64,000 nucleotides of DNA from Alkanindiges hydrocarboniclasticus (lineage in GTDB: Bacteria; Pseudomonadota; Gammaproteobacteria; Pseudomonadales; Moraxellaceae). This document shows, in pieces, positions 17,856 to 26,614 of the stretch. A program made the position numbers and the translations under genes. The stretch is taken from the NCBI RefSeq assembly GCF_001982605.1, contig NZ_MLCN01000017.1:1-64000 (forward strand), in the 5' to 3' direction. The notes beneath the pieces are model-generated. The model was given only the letters and a program-made list of their open reading frames with translations, was not told the origin of the DNA and made no database searches. Every line of letters starts with the position of its first letter. The first letter of the stretch is position 1.

Positions 17856-18899
17856 CTACCTTGAGAGTTCTTTTCGAATGATTTCCGCACCTGCACTTAG
17901 CGCCTTGAGCTTGCCTCTTGCAACTTCACGCGATAAAGGCGTCATGCCACAGTTGGTACAGGGATACAGCTTGTCAGCATCGACAAACTGAAGGGCGGCT
18001 CTAAGCGTACTGGCAACTTCCTCCGGTGTTTCAATGGTATTGGTGGCCACATCAATCGCCCCGACCATCACTTTTTTACCGCGAATAAGCTCCAGTAAAT
18101 CCATCGGAACATGCGAGTTATGACATTCCAGTGAGATGATATCGATACTGGATTGTTGCAATTTTGGAAATGCTTCTTCATATTGCCGCCACTCCGAACC
18201 CAGCGTTTTTTTCCAGTCGGTATTGGCTTTGATGCCATAGCCATAGCAGATGTGGACAGCCGTTTCACATTTCAGCCCTTCAATTGCGCGCTCAAGGGTG
18301 GCAATTCCCCACTCATTCACTTCATCAAAAAATACATTAAAGGCAGGCTCATCAAATTGAATGATATCAACCCCCGCAGCCTCTAATTCTTTGGCTTCCT
18401 GATTGAGGATTTTGGCAAATTCCCATGCTAGTTTTTCACGGCTTTTATAATGGGCATCATAAAGCGTATCAATCATGGTCATCGGGCCGGGCAGCGCCCA
18501 TTTAATCGGTTGATCGGTTTGCTGCCGTAAGAACCTGGCATCTTCAACAAAGACAGGCTTTTGGCGCGATACCGCACCAACCACTGTGGGTACACTGGCA
18601 TCATAGCGATTGCGAATTCTAACTGTTTCACGCTTCGAGAAATCAACGCCATTAAGGTGCTCAATAAACGTGGTGACAAAATGTTGGCGTGTTTGCTCGC
18701 CATCACTGACAATATCAATCCCTGCAAGCTGTTGTTCATGCAATGACACCCGTAAAGCATCCTGCTTGCCTTCAATCAGTTGCTCATCCTGTAATTTCCA
18801 GGGTGACCAGAGTGTCTCAGGCTCTGCAAGCCATGACGGTTTGGGTAAGCTGCCAGCAGTTGAAGTGGGTAATAATTTATTTTTAAATGAGTTTTTCAT
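17856..18899 (-). CDS. mesD: Folate-independent core methionine synthase, MesD type
   Basis: A 347-residue protein matching only the catalytic C-terminal half of cobalamin-independent methionine synthase (MetE). The expected zinc ligands are visible: His216 and Cys218 in AVHICYG, Glu258 in DIISLECHN and Cys317 in YPCTNCGMTP. The substrate-side FDEP motif is at 182-185. The folate-binding N-terminal half of MetE is absent, and the gene lies 23 bases after a DUF1852 gene. That combination is diagnostic of MesD, one of the short methionine synthases that do not use methyl-tetrahydrofolate; published work ties MesD function to its DUF1852 partner MesX and to oxygen. The methyl donor is not known from sequence. 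Confidence 0.85.
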   Translation of the reverse strand: MKNSFKNKLLPTSTAGSLPKPSWLAEPETLWSPWKLQDEQLIEGKQDALRVSLHEQQLAGIDIVSDGEQTRQHFVTTFIEHLNGVDFSKRETVRIRNRYDASVPTVVGAVSRQKPVFVEDARFLRQQTDQPIKWALPGPMTMIDTLYDAHYKSREKLAWEFAKILNQEAKELEAAGVDIIQFDEPAFNVFFDEVNEWGIATLERAIEGLKCETAVHICYGYGIKANTDWKKTLGSEWRQYEEAFPKLQQSSIDIISLECHNSHVPMDLLELIRGKKVMVGAIDVATNTIETPEEVASTLRAALQFVDADKLYPCTNCGMTPLSREVARGKLKALSAGAEIIRKELSR

Positions 18900-18922
18900 A
18901 ATCAGCGATCTTCTATATTGGA

Positions 18923-19954
18923 TTACACAGCAGCGTAGCTTTTATCAGTGTGGTTTTTATCAGGGTAGTTTTTATCAAAGTAGCCTTCGCCCTCAGCCCA
19001 TTGCTCAAGAATATGCTGGTACGGCTTGATGAAGTGCTCTTCAGTAAATTTTCCTTGCTGAATTGCCAATTGGCTACGCTCTTCACGGTCATACACAATA
19101 CGCGTAAGTGAGTAATCCTGATGTTTCAAACTGGGTTGATAACATTTGCCGGCTGTAGAATTCGCATTGTAAATCTCAGGGCGATAAATCTTCTGGAAGG
19201 TTTCCATGGTGCTGATAGTGCCGATCAGTTCAAGGTCAGTGTAATCACTCAGCAAATCACCACAGAAATAAAATGCCAAAGGAGCAACACTGTTTGGCGG
19301 CATAAAATAGCGAACCTGCAAACCCATTTTTTCGAAATATTCATCCGTTAAGGAATAATCATCTTGCTGATATTCAACCCCCAGGACAGGATGCTGATTT
19401 GCCGTCCGGTAATAGGTCTTGCTACTTGAGACACTCAGACAGATCACAGGCGGTTTATTGAAATTATTTTTAAACGTATTTGAATTTACAAAAGATTTAA
19501 AGATTTTTCCGTGCAGCGCGCCATAGTTTTCCGGAAGGCTAAATTCAGCTTGATTCTTATTATGTTCCAGCAGTAAGACGCTAAAATCATAATCCCGCAC
19601 ATAAGAGGAAAAATTATTCCCCACAATGCCTTCAATGCGCTTATTTGTTTTGTGATCAACAATATTTGTTTTCAATATTTCAATGGTCGGGAAGGTCTTT
19701 CCATTGCCTTCAACATCAATATCAACCGAAATGATTTCAAGTTCGACAGAATAACGATCTGCTGTAGGGTTATCCCAATGCGCCAAATCATTAAAACGAT
19801 TATTAATCATTTGTAAAGTGTTGCGCAGGTTCTCTTGGCGGCTCTCTCCTCTCGCCAAATTCGCAAAGTTGGTTGTGATGCGCGTATTGTCTGAGGGACG
19901 GTAGTTTTCATCGAAACGAATGCGCTTAATCGTAAATGTAAACTCTTTACTCAT
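18923..19954 (-). CDS. mesX: DUF1852 protein, MesD partner (MesX)
   Basis: A 343-residue soluble protein of the DUF1852 family, recognised from its start (FTIKRIRFDENYRPSDNTRITTNFANLA) and its pairing with mesD. It is thought to help MesD obtain its methyl group in aerobic bacteria; the chemistry is not visible in the sequence. It is the first gene of the unit, starting at an ATG directly behind a 7-bp inverted repeat (19965-19985). The C-terminus ends in a pentapeptide repeat (YFDKN-YPDKN-HTDKS) from three 15-bp DNA units. That tail may be a recent expansion rather than part of the conserved domain. Confidence 0.85.
   Translation of the reverse strand: MSKEFTFTIKRIRFDENYRPSDNTRITTNFANLARGESRQENLRNTLQMINNRFNDLAHWDNPTADRYSVELEIISVDIDVEGNGKTFPTIEILKTNIVDHKTNKRIEGIVGNNFSSYVRDYDFSVLLLEHNKNQAEFSLPENYGALHGKIFKSFVNSNTFKNNFNKPPVICLSVSSSKTYYRTANQHPVLGVEYQQDDYSLTDEYFEKMGLQVRYFMPPNSVAPLAFYFCGDLLSDYTDLELIGTISTMETFQKIYRPEIYNANSTAGKCYQPSLKHQDYSLTRIVYDREERSQLAIQQGKFTEEHFIKPYQHILEQWAEGEGYFDKNYPDKNHTDKSYAAV
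18935..18979. repeat. Three 15-bp units at the 3' end of mesX
   Basis: Units 18935-18949, 18950-18964 and 18965-18979 share GT(A/G)G(C/T)TTTTATCA followed by two variable bases, keep frame, and encode repeated Asp-Lys pentapeptides near the end of the protein. A similar 15-bp Asp/Lys repeat occurs in the MFS importer gene. Confidence 0.75.
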
Positions 19955-20371
19955 GGTGATTTACTACCCTAATTTCTATAGGGTAATTTATACCCCAATC
20001 ACAACATGAACAAAAATGATCTTTTTTGGAAAAAACATGAGAAAAATTCACTTTAATAAGTATTGTTGTGGTTATTAGGTAGAAAAACCACAAAATTTGG
20101 CTACACCTTGGTTAATATTTCAAGTTGGTTAAATTGATATAAAATGCTTGAAAATAAACATTTAGGAGATGGTTTTGCATGCAGGCATAAGCAAATGGAA
20201 TAGTAAAATAAACCTCAGCCGCCAAATACCAATGTTTTCAAAAACTGGTGGCACGGGTCTGTAATTCAATATGGAATTTTAAGGCTAACCGAACAGAACG
20301 CCGTATTTTTCCTATTCTGGCAAGTGATCACACTGTACTTTGTGCTTCACCTTCTGGAACCCCTGAATAGT
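19955..20371. other. Intergenic region upstream of mesX
   Basis: About 415 bases, mostly AT-rich, with no supportable gene. It presumably holds the promoter of the mesX-mesD unit. The only clear structure is the inverted repeat at 19965-19985. Confidence 0.6.
19965..19985. promoter_or_regulatory. 7-7-7 inverted repeat before mesX
   Basis: TACCCTA (19965-19971) and TAGGGTA (19979-19985) form a perfect inverted repeat with a 7-base spacer, 10 bases from the mesX start codon. It could be an operator or an RNA hairpin limiting ribosome access. Confidence 0.55.
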
Positions 20372-20686
20372 TTATTGGGCAGAGCCGGACTGGTGATACA
20401 CCGAATTGGCTTGGTATTCGGGATGTTTGTCGATATACGCTTTAACAAATGAACAGGCAGGCTTTACTTTTAAACCCTGCTGTTTAGCATAGTCCAGCAT
20501 ATATTTGACCAAATAGGTCGCAATACCGCGTCCGCCCAGCTCAGGCGGGACTTCGGTATGCAGGTAGGCAATGCCTTGATCACCCTGAGCGGTGGTAAAA
20601 TAATCATACCCTCCCAGTGCTATCTTTCCCTCAGTATGAATTTCAAAACGCTTGTTTTCTTCATTATTAATTACGTCATAATTCAT
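20372..20686 (-). CDS. Small GNAT-like acetyltransferase (YjdJ/COG2388 type)
   Basis: A 104-residue single-domain protein of the short GNAT-related family. Visible signatures are the acetyl-CoA loop region TEVPPELGGRGIATYLVKYMLDYAKQQG with the following strand VKPACSFVKAYIDKHPEYQ, which carries the family's conserved Cys. It starts at 20686 behind GGAG with a 6-base gap. It is a single gene; its substrate is unknown for the family. Confidence 0.85.
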   Translation of the reverse strand: MNYDVINNEENKRFEIHTEGKIALGGYDYFTTAQGDQGIAYLHTEVPPELGGRGIATYLVKYMLDYAKQQGLKVKPACSFVKAYIDKHPEYQANSVYHQSGSAQ

Positions 20687-20826
20687 GGCGTTCTCCAGTC
20701 TTAATATTGTCCAGTGCGAATATTGCTTTACCAGTGATAATGTACAAGCCTGTAAAACTCATCACAGTAAAAATTAGTGAATCCTTTGCACAGGCTTAAA
20801 TACATTTAAAACCCGGCTTACACAAC

Positions 20827-21384
20827 CTAGTTTAATCCCAGTATTGGAATCACCAGATCCTCTTCATCACTTAAATGACGGGACAGCAATGTGCCAACCT
20901 GACCAAGTTGCTGATGCAGGGTATCAGCAAGCCGCTGGTCTTCCAGTGTGGCGCGATACAATGCCCTACCGCTTTGTTGCAGATCATGCAAGGCAGCATT
21001 TAAGGTGTGATGGTCATTGTCCAGAATGGCAAACCCTGCGGTCAGCCTCGGATAATTCCTTACAAAGCGCGGAAAATACTGGCCGTCCTCAATACTGTGA
21101 TGACCATGCAAATGGTCAATATGGCTGGAAAGCTGACGCAAGGTTTGCGACTTATAGTTCGCCCAGTCCAGCCGGTTGTCCTGATAGGCGTTACTGGTTT
21201 GTTGCAGTCTGCCTTGCCGCTGCTGAATACGGGAATGCATGGCCAGCCACGTTGAGGTTTTATAAGCATAATCCGGGTTAAACCAGTCATCCGGTGGTAA
21301 ATGATCATGCAAAAACAGCCATTCTGCGCTTAATAAGCTGTCGGCATGGCGCGGTAGATGCAGGGCTGGGATATTGGTGCTCAT
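20827..21384 (-). CDS. Hemerythrin-like domain protein
   Basis: A 185-residue helical protein with diiron ligand motifs of the hemerythrin HHE family: HLHGHHSIEDGQYFP, LDNDHHTLN and LSRHLSDEEDLVIP near the C-terminus. It would bind oxygen, nitric oxide or iron in the cytoplasm. Two start codons are close together (21390 and 21384); GGAG is too close to the first and well placed for the second, so I start at 21384. It sits alone between the GNAT gene and the pirin gene, all on the minus strand. Confidence 0.83.
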   Translation of the reverse strand: MSTNIPALHLPRHADSLLSAEWLFLHDHLPPDDWFNPDYAYKTSTWLAMHSRIQQRQGRLQQTSNAYQDNRLDWANYKSQTLRQLSSHIDHLHGHHSIEDGQYFPRFVRNYPRLTAGFAILDNDHHTLNAALHDLQQSGRALYRATLEDQRLADTLHQQLGQVGTLLSRHLSDEEDLVIPILGLN

Positions 21385-21482
21385 CAACATTTACTCCTGA
21401 TTTACTGGATACGGATTATGCGGTAAAAAAGCTGAGCCTAAGCCCAGCCCTCTTATACTTGTGGGTTTAACCTGCTCACCGT

Positions 21483-22424
21483 TCAGGCCTGCATTGAACC
21501 AAATTTACCGGCATTGAAATCCAGAATAGCCTGCCGGATTTCAGCATCACTGTTCATCACAAATGGGCCATAACCGACTACCGGTTCATTAATCGGCTCG
21601 CCACTCATCAGCAGCACTTTGGCATCATGATCAACAGCCAGCAAACGCAACAGGTCTACTCCGGCTTCACCCGACTCTTTGGCAAAAGTAATCAATTGCT
21701 TTTCACCAACTTTCTGGCTGTCATCACTATTGATCACCACGTTGCCACGCATCACCAAAAGCAGCAGGTTATGCGTTTTTGGAATATTCAGCGTAACTGC
21801 TTTGTCGGCAGTAATTTCAATATCCCACAGGTTAATAGGCGTAAAAGTCATCCCTAATCCTTTCATGCTTTCAGTCTGGCCGATAAACTCACCTGCAATT
21901 AACCGGGCCATACCACCTGTGTCACCATGGTCATCCTGCAAGGTCACCACAGGAATATGTTCATTCACCAGATGCTGATAACGGGCAGCAACACCTTTGT
22001 CTTTGGCAGGTAAATTGACCCACAACTGGACCATTTCAAAAGCACCGCCAGCTTCGCTAAATTCAGGGGAATGAAATTCTTCATGCAGCACGCCACTACC
22101 TGCGGTCATCCATTGCACATCTCCGGTTTTAATTACCCCGCCACCACCGGACGAATCACGATGCGCCACTTCGCCCTGATACGCTATGGTTACCGTTTCA
22201 AAGCCTTTATGCGGATGTTGCCCCACACCACGGGGTGCGCTGTGATTGGGCTGATAAGTATGCGGTGCTGCATAATCAAGCATTAAAAACGGATCGGTGC
22301 GTTTGTCACCAGCCATGTGGCTAAACATGGGATTAACCAGAAAGCCATTACCGACCCAGTGTGGACGGGGCGCAGTATAAATATTCTGGATTTGACGATA
22401 ATACTGCTGAGGATAATTATTCAT
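21483..22424 (-). CDS. Pirin family cupin protein
   Basis: A 313-residue bicupin of the pirin family. The N-terminal metal-binding segment is visible (APRGVGQHPHKGFETVTIAYQG, then HRDSSGGGGVIKTGDVQWMTAGSGVLHEE). Bacterial pirins include quercetinases and redox-responsive proteins; which applies here cannot be said. The frame is open to a TTG at 22442, but the ATG at 22424 has AGGAG six bases ahead and gives the usual start. It is divergent from the HxlR regulator gene, with a perfect 13-bp inverted repeat between them, so I infer that the regulator controls it. Confidence 0.88.
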   Translation of the reverse strand: MNNYPQQYYRQIQNIYTAPRPHWVGNGFLVNPMFSHMAGDKRTDPFLMLDYAAPHTYQPNHSAPRGVGQHPHKGFETVTIAYQGEVAHRDSSGGGGVIKTGDVQWMTAGSGVLHEEFHSPEFSEAGGAFEMVQLWVNLPAKDKGVAARYQHLVNEHIPVVTLQDDHGDTGGMARLIAGEFIGQTESMKGLGMTFTPINLWDIEITADKAVTLNIPKTHNLLLLVMRGNVVINSDDSQKVGEKQLITFAKESGEAGVDLLRLLAVDHDAKVLLMSGEPINEPVVGYGPFVMNSDAEIRQAILDFNAGKFGSMQA

Positions 22425-22483
22425 TTTCTTCTCCTGAACCAAATTGGACTTGGCAGTTTGTGGATAAGATCATTATAATTTTT

Positions 22484-22522
22484 ACAGTATAAAAAAGTAA
22501 GTACGCACATTTTTTATACTGT
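22484..22522. promoter_or_regulatory. Perfect 13-bp inverted repeat between pirin and hxlR genes
   Basis: ACAGTATAAAAAA (22484-22496) and its exact reverse complement (22510-22522) flank a 13-base spacer. It covers most of the divergent promoter region and is a strong operator candidate for the HxlR regulator. Confidence 0.8.
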
Positions 22523-22549
22523 GATTAGAATATGGAAAGAGGAAAACCT

Positions 22550-22945
22550 ATGCCAAATTACCCACTACCTGCCGGCAGTAATCATTGCCCGGTCAGTGAT
22601 GCGCTGGATATTATTGGTGGTAAATGGAAGGTATTAATCCTTTACCATCTGCAACACTCGGCCAAACGCTTTAATGAATTACGCCGTGATCTGCCGGATA
22701 TTACCCAGCGCATGCTGACCTTACAGTTAAAGGAGTTGGTACGGGATGGGGTGATCCAGCGATTTGACTATCAGGAAGTGCCGCCCAAAGTGGAGTATTC
22801 ACTGACTGAACAAGGACAAACCTTGTTTCCTGTGCTGCATGCCATGCATATCTGGGGTGAAAACCATGCCAGACGTTGCCTGAAAATTCGCCAGACCTCG
22901 GCTTTAACAGAGGATTTTCAATCAGGTACTACCGCACCAGACTGA
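22550..22945 (+). CDS. HxlR-family transcriptional regulator
   Basis: A 131-residue winged-helix regulator of the HxlR family. It shows the N-terminal Cys in SNHCPVSDALDIIGGKWKVLIL, the helix-turn-helix region RFNELRRDLPDITQRMLTLQL and the wing motif VPPKVEYSLTEQG. The conserved Cys suggests sensing of a redox or electrophile signal, as known for several HxlR members. An upstream ATG at 22532 is possible, but the ATG at 22550 has AGAGGA at good spacing. Divergent from the pirin gene. Confidence 0.88.
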   Translation: MPNYPLPAGSNHCPVSDALDIIGGKWKVLILYHLQHSAKRFNELRRDLPDITQRMLTLQLKELVRDGVIQRFDYQEVPPKVEYSLTEQGQTLFPVLHAMHIWGENHARRCLKIRQTSALTEDFQSGTTAPD

Positions 22946-23020
22946 TAAATAAAAGAACTCATGGGCAAAGCTGACATAATCGACTTTGCCTACTGCTGTA
23001 TCGTCTCGCGTGCTATTACG

Positions 23021-23323
23021 CTAGGTTTTAACCCTTTGATAAGAAAATACCCAGAAAGCAATAAAGCCGCCGATCCATAGTAAGGAAAATACCAAGGAGG
23101 TGTTATAGCTCAATATACTTTGCAGGTATTCAATCCAGATCAAAAAGAAAACACAGGCACAAAATACATAGGCTTTAAACCAAAAGCTGATTTTTAAAAG
23201 ATTTCCACAATAAGGGCAAATCCTTTGCCCTTTATGATTTTTTTGGACGCCCTTGACTGAAAGAATTATCTTTTTCTTACAGTAAGGGCAAAGACCTAAT
23301 GGAATCACATCGCTCATGTACAT
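23021..23323 (-). CDS. Small zinc-ribbon membrane protein
   Basis: A 100-residue protein with two CxxC pairs (LCPYCKKK and RICPYCGNL) forming a zinc ribbon, followed by two hydrophobic segments (about 50-66 and 76-93). Its start overlaps the stop of the 1080-residue transglutaminase-like protein, so it is translationally linked and the third gene of that operon. ATGs at 23323 and 23317 are both possible. A chaperone or anchoring role for its giant neighbours is conceivable but not shown. No named family recognised. Confidence 0.72.
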   Translation of the reverse strand: MYMSDVIPLGLCPYCKKKIILSVKGVQKNHKGQRICPYCGNLLKISFWFKAYVFCACVFFLIWIEYLQSILSYNTSLVFSLLWIGGFIAFWVFSYQRVKT

Positions 23324-26300
23324 TGAGTTCCTAGCTGAACTTCATAAATACTAGCACCCAACAGCCCTGTTAAAACCCAGAAAGCAACTGCACCAGATTC
23401 AAGGAACAATCCCAGTCCGCCCAGCAGAAAAAGACTGAGGGTTGTGGCTCTATCCACCCATTTAGGATTATTAGTGTAATTTGAAAATGCACAGCCCAAC
23501 ACGATGATCCCAAGCAGCAATAAGAATAGACCGCCTAGCCCTGAAAGAAATAATGATGCCAATATCAAAATAGCGGCAATCCCGAATAACCACGCATAAG
23601 CCGGCGGCATAGTAATTGCCCCGCCATCCAGTCCACCGCCAATCATATACGCCCCGGCACCAGTGGCTGGATCAATAATAATATAACCACTTCCGGTCCA
23701 TCCATTGATGCTGACTTTAGCCTGACTGGTGGTTACGACCTTGCCAGATGCCACTGCATTATGAATATCACTAATCGTTTCACTACTATGATTGAGCTGT
23801 GGCACTATCGTATTGATATTAGCTTGATCAATCTGGTAAATCTTTTGCCCTTGGCTGGCTGCAACTTGCAAGGCCTTTACTGCACTAATGCCGTGGACAG
23901 TTCTGGTGGTTGCATTGGGATCATTAAAGAACTGTTCAGGCACCAGATGCTCATTGGCACTCATGCGTGAACCCTGACTGGCATTAAAGTTGACCCAGTT
24001 CTGGATATTATTGTCATGCTCAACGCTGGTTGCTGATAAGCGGTCAATGTCCATCATCATGCCACTGAGTTTGGCTTGGCGTAATACACCCCAGCTATAA
24101 ACCCCTTGTACCTGCGTTGAAAAAGTGCCAAAACTCATATAAGGCAACTTGGTTACTTTAGCCTGAGTGCCTGCAATCTTGTCCTGAGCGTCATTTAAGG
24201 CAAAGTAACTTTGTACCACGCCCTGCAACATTGCACCGGTAACATCATGGCTGGTCAGGGTTTTTATCTGGGTTTCCTGCCTGCTTTCAATCTTGGTTTT
24301 GGCAACTTCAAGTTGAGCTTTGGTTCGATCCATTTGTGCCTGACTCAGGCCCTGCATATCATAACCAATGGCATGATATTCCCCAGCCTGAAACTGCTTG
24401 TTGGGTAAGCCCCAGCTATTATTGGGGCTGGCAAAGCCCATTTGTGCCTTAATTTCTGTACCCAGCGGATAGCTTTGACCGGTCTTTAATACCTGCCCAT
24501 TTAGGGTAATTTCAGCTGTCATGCGAATGCTGCTCGGCAAGCTCTTGGGCAGTTTGCCTGGGTCAATGTTGCCACTGGCATCCGGCTTAGGTAGGTAGCT
24601 GGCCAACAGGTCGGCATCGGTTTGACTGCTGGGTTTAAATGAAAAAGCGAGCGGTTTACCCTGTAATTGTGTACTGGGAATCCTGATACTAAAATCAGCA
24701 CTGCCTTCCATTTGGGCATAAGGGTCATTACTTGGGAAAGTATTAAGTACAAAATAATGCCGCATGCTATCAGGCAAGGTGTGGTAATCGGCAATCACTG
24801 TATTCACTTTATAGGGCAATACCGGACTAAGCAGTTTGCTCTGGTATGGCCGGATTTCACTTTTGCCCAGAATGTTTTCTACTGTAGCATTAGGATGATT
24901 TTGCTCAAGATACGCCTTTATCTGGCTATTGTAGCTGGTGATGGCACTGTCAATCTTGCTCTGGTCAAGATTCTGTACACTCCCCGCCGCCTCATCAATG
25001 GTGGCACCCGCTTTCAGCTCATTCACCAGTTTATTGGCATCAAATGGTACTGCTTTGGCTATATCAATAGCTGCAGTACGGTTATAGCGTTTATAGCTTG
25101 CATCCAAAGGAATCCACTGCCGTGCAGCATCTGGGTTACTCAGGTTGCCCGCTGCATCCAGATTATTTAGGCCACCCCGGCTTGGCAGACTGTCTACTGC
25201 TGCCTCTACCCACACATGCTCCAGGCGTACTGCCATAGTCTGGCTACCACTGGTCAAGCCAATATTGGGAATACCGCCCTGCCCCATCAGGTTTTGCGCG
25301 GCATCCACACTGTTGACCCCACCTACCCAGTCAGTTACTACCTTGGATGGGACTTCAATGGTGCCATACACATAACGCGCCGGTATTTTGGAGGTACGCA
25401 GCAGGGCAATTAGCAGGCTGCTGGTATCAAAGGCATTACCACGTTTGGTTTCCAGCGTATAGGCTGCACCCTGAATACTGCCATAAGTCGGTACATATTC
25501 AATGTTGTCATAGACCCATTTATAGATTTTGGCCGGATTATGGTTGAGTTCTTTTGCTAATGCCTGAATCTCCGGATTGATGCTGACATCTTCATTGGCT
25601 TGTAAATCGGCATCCTGCACTGTGGCAGGCAATGCGCTAAGTACCGGCCATTTTCCTGACGCGGTCATGCCATTGATGGTATTAGCCACTGGACGGATGG
25701 AATGCTGGTTTTGCAAAAACTGCGCATACTGGTATTCAGTACTACGCCATTGTCCGATACTGCTGCTGCGATTTTGCTTGTCGGTTGTCGTATTTAAATC
25801 ACTTAAGCCTTTATGATAAGCAGCGGGTGTAATTTTTCCTTTAGTCTCGGCCGTAATAGGGGCACGTACCTTGCTATCCGGGGTTCCCCATGGCAAACGC
25901 TGCATGTCAGTTCGTGCGGTTTTGGGTTGCCATGCCTGAATTTGTTGATCCAGCCTGCTTAAGGCTTGCTGTTGCTGCTCACTATCCCCACTTTGTTTCG
26001 CCTGCTGTAACTGCTCAAATAGTCCTTGCAGGGTACGGTAACGGCCTTCCAGTTGCTTGACCAGCTCGGCTTGCCGTTGCATGCTTTGTTGTATAATCTC
26101 TGGAGCTAGCTGCTGGGCTTTTAGTGCATTGGCCTGTGCAGTAATTTCCTGCATGATGGCTACTTGTTCCTGCATAGTCTTGATACGCAAGGCCAATATC
26201 TGGTCAACCGTAGTCAATGCATGTTCGCGCTCGGCAATAGTCTCACTATCCTCAGTAAACAAGCTAACTACTTTATCCCAGGCACTTTCATACCAGACGG

Positions 26301-26556
26301 CCTTATGGATAGTGCGGCCTATTTTTAAACCGTTTACCATCAGGCGATGCTGGGCAGTGAGCTCTGTTAGCTGCTCCCAACTACTTTCCTGACTGGCTAC
26401 CTTGTTAGCCCGTTGCTCATGCTGTGCCTGCTGTACAGCCGCCTGTACAGGTAGTGTTACGGTGTTGAGCATGCCCAGAATTACTGCGCTGCTAATAACA
26501 CGTTTATGAGTCTTGCTAAAAACCTGCTTTGTTATTGTATTAACCTTATTCATCAT
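23314..26556 (-). CDS. Large exported transglutaminase-like protein lacking the catalytic Cys
   Basis: A 1080-residue protein with a signal peptide ending PVQA near residue 39. Residues 100-210 are rich in Gln/Glu and look coiled-coil. A transglutaminase-like core occupies about 335-490 (YKWVYDNIEYVPTYG, then KRGNAFDTSSLLIALLRTSK, then IPARYVYGTI). Where papain-like transglutaminases carry a catalytic Cys in the RGxC motif this protein has Ala375; His447 (RLEHVWVE) and Asp485 (WIPLDASYKRY) are in place. A long uncharacterised middle follows, and about residues 985-1070 hold several membrane segments that should anchor the protein. It lies 58 bases after the 2318-residue protein gene and overlaps the zinc-ribbon gene. 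A binding or scaffold role in the envelope is more likely than crosslinking chemistry. Confidence 0.82.
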   Translation of the reverse strand: MMNKVNTITKQVFSKTHKRVISSAVILGMLNTVTLPVQAAVQQAQHEQRANKVASQESSWEQLTELTAQHRLMVNGLKIGRTIHKAVWYESAWDKVVSLFTEDSETIAEREHALTTVDQILALRIKTMQEQVAIMQEITAQANALKAQQLAPEIIQQSMQRQAELVKQLEGRYRTLQGLFEQLQQAKQSGDSEQQQQALSRLDQQIQAWQPKTARTDMQRLPWGTPDSKVRAPITAETKGKITPAAYHKGLSDLNTTTDKQNRSSSIGQWRSTEYQYAQFLQNQHSIRPVANTINGMTASGKWPVLSALPATVQDADLQANEDVSINPEIQALAKELNHNPAKIYKWVYDNIEYVPTYGSIQGAAYTLETKRGNAFDTSSLLIALLRTSKIPARYVYGTIEVPSKVVTDWVGGVNSVDAAQNLMGQGGIPNIGLTSGSQTMAVRLEHVWVEAAVDSLPSRGGLNNLDAAGNLSNPDAARQWIPLDASYKRYNRTAAIDIAKAVPFDANKLVNELKAGATIDEAAGSVQNLDQSKIDSAITSYNSQIKAYLEQNHPNATVENILGKSEIRPYQSKLLSPVLPYKVNTVIADYHTLPDSMRHYFVLNTFPSNDPYAQMEGSADFSIRIPSTQLQGKPLAFSFKPSSQTDADLLASYLPKPDASGNIDPGKLPKSLPSSIRMTAEITLNGQVLKTGQSYPLGTEIKAQMGFASPNNSWGLPNKQFQAGEYHAIGYDMQGLSQAQMDRTKAQLEVAKTKIESRQETQIKTLTSHDVTGAMLQGVVQSYFALNDAQDKIAGTQAKVTKLPYMSFGTFSTQVQGVYSWGVLRQAKLSGMMMDIDRLSATSVEHDNNIQNWVNFNASQGSRMSANEHLVPEQFFNDPNATTRTVHGISAVKALQVAASQGQKIYQIDQANINTIVPQLNHSSETISDIHNAVASGKVVTTSQAKVSINGWTGSGYIIIDPATGAGAYMIGGGLDGGAITMPPAYAWLFGIAAILILASLFLSGLGGLFLLLLGIIVLGCAFSNYTNNPKWVDRATTLSLFLLGGLGLFLESGAVAFWVLTGLLGASIYEVQLGTQCT

Positions 26557-26614
26557 TCAACCTGCTGTAATGCTTTATTTAATTGATCTATAAATCCAGT
26601 GGAAATCGTCAGGA

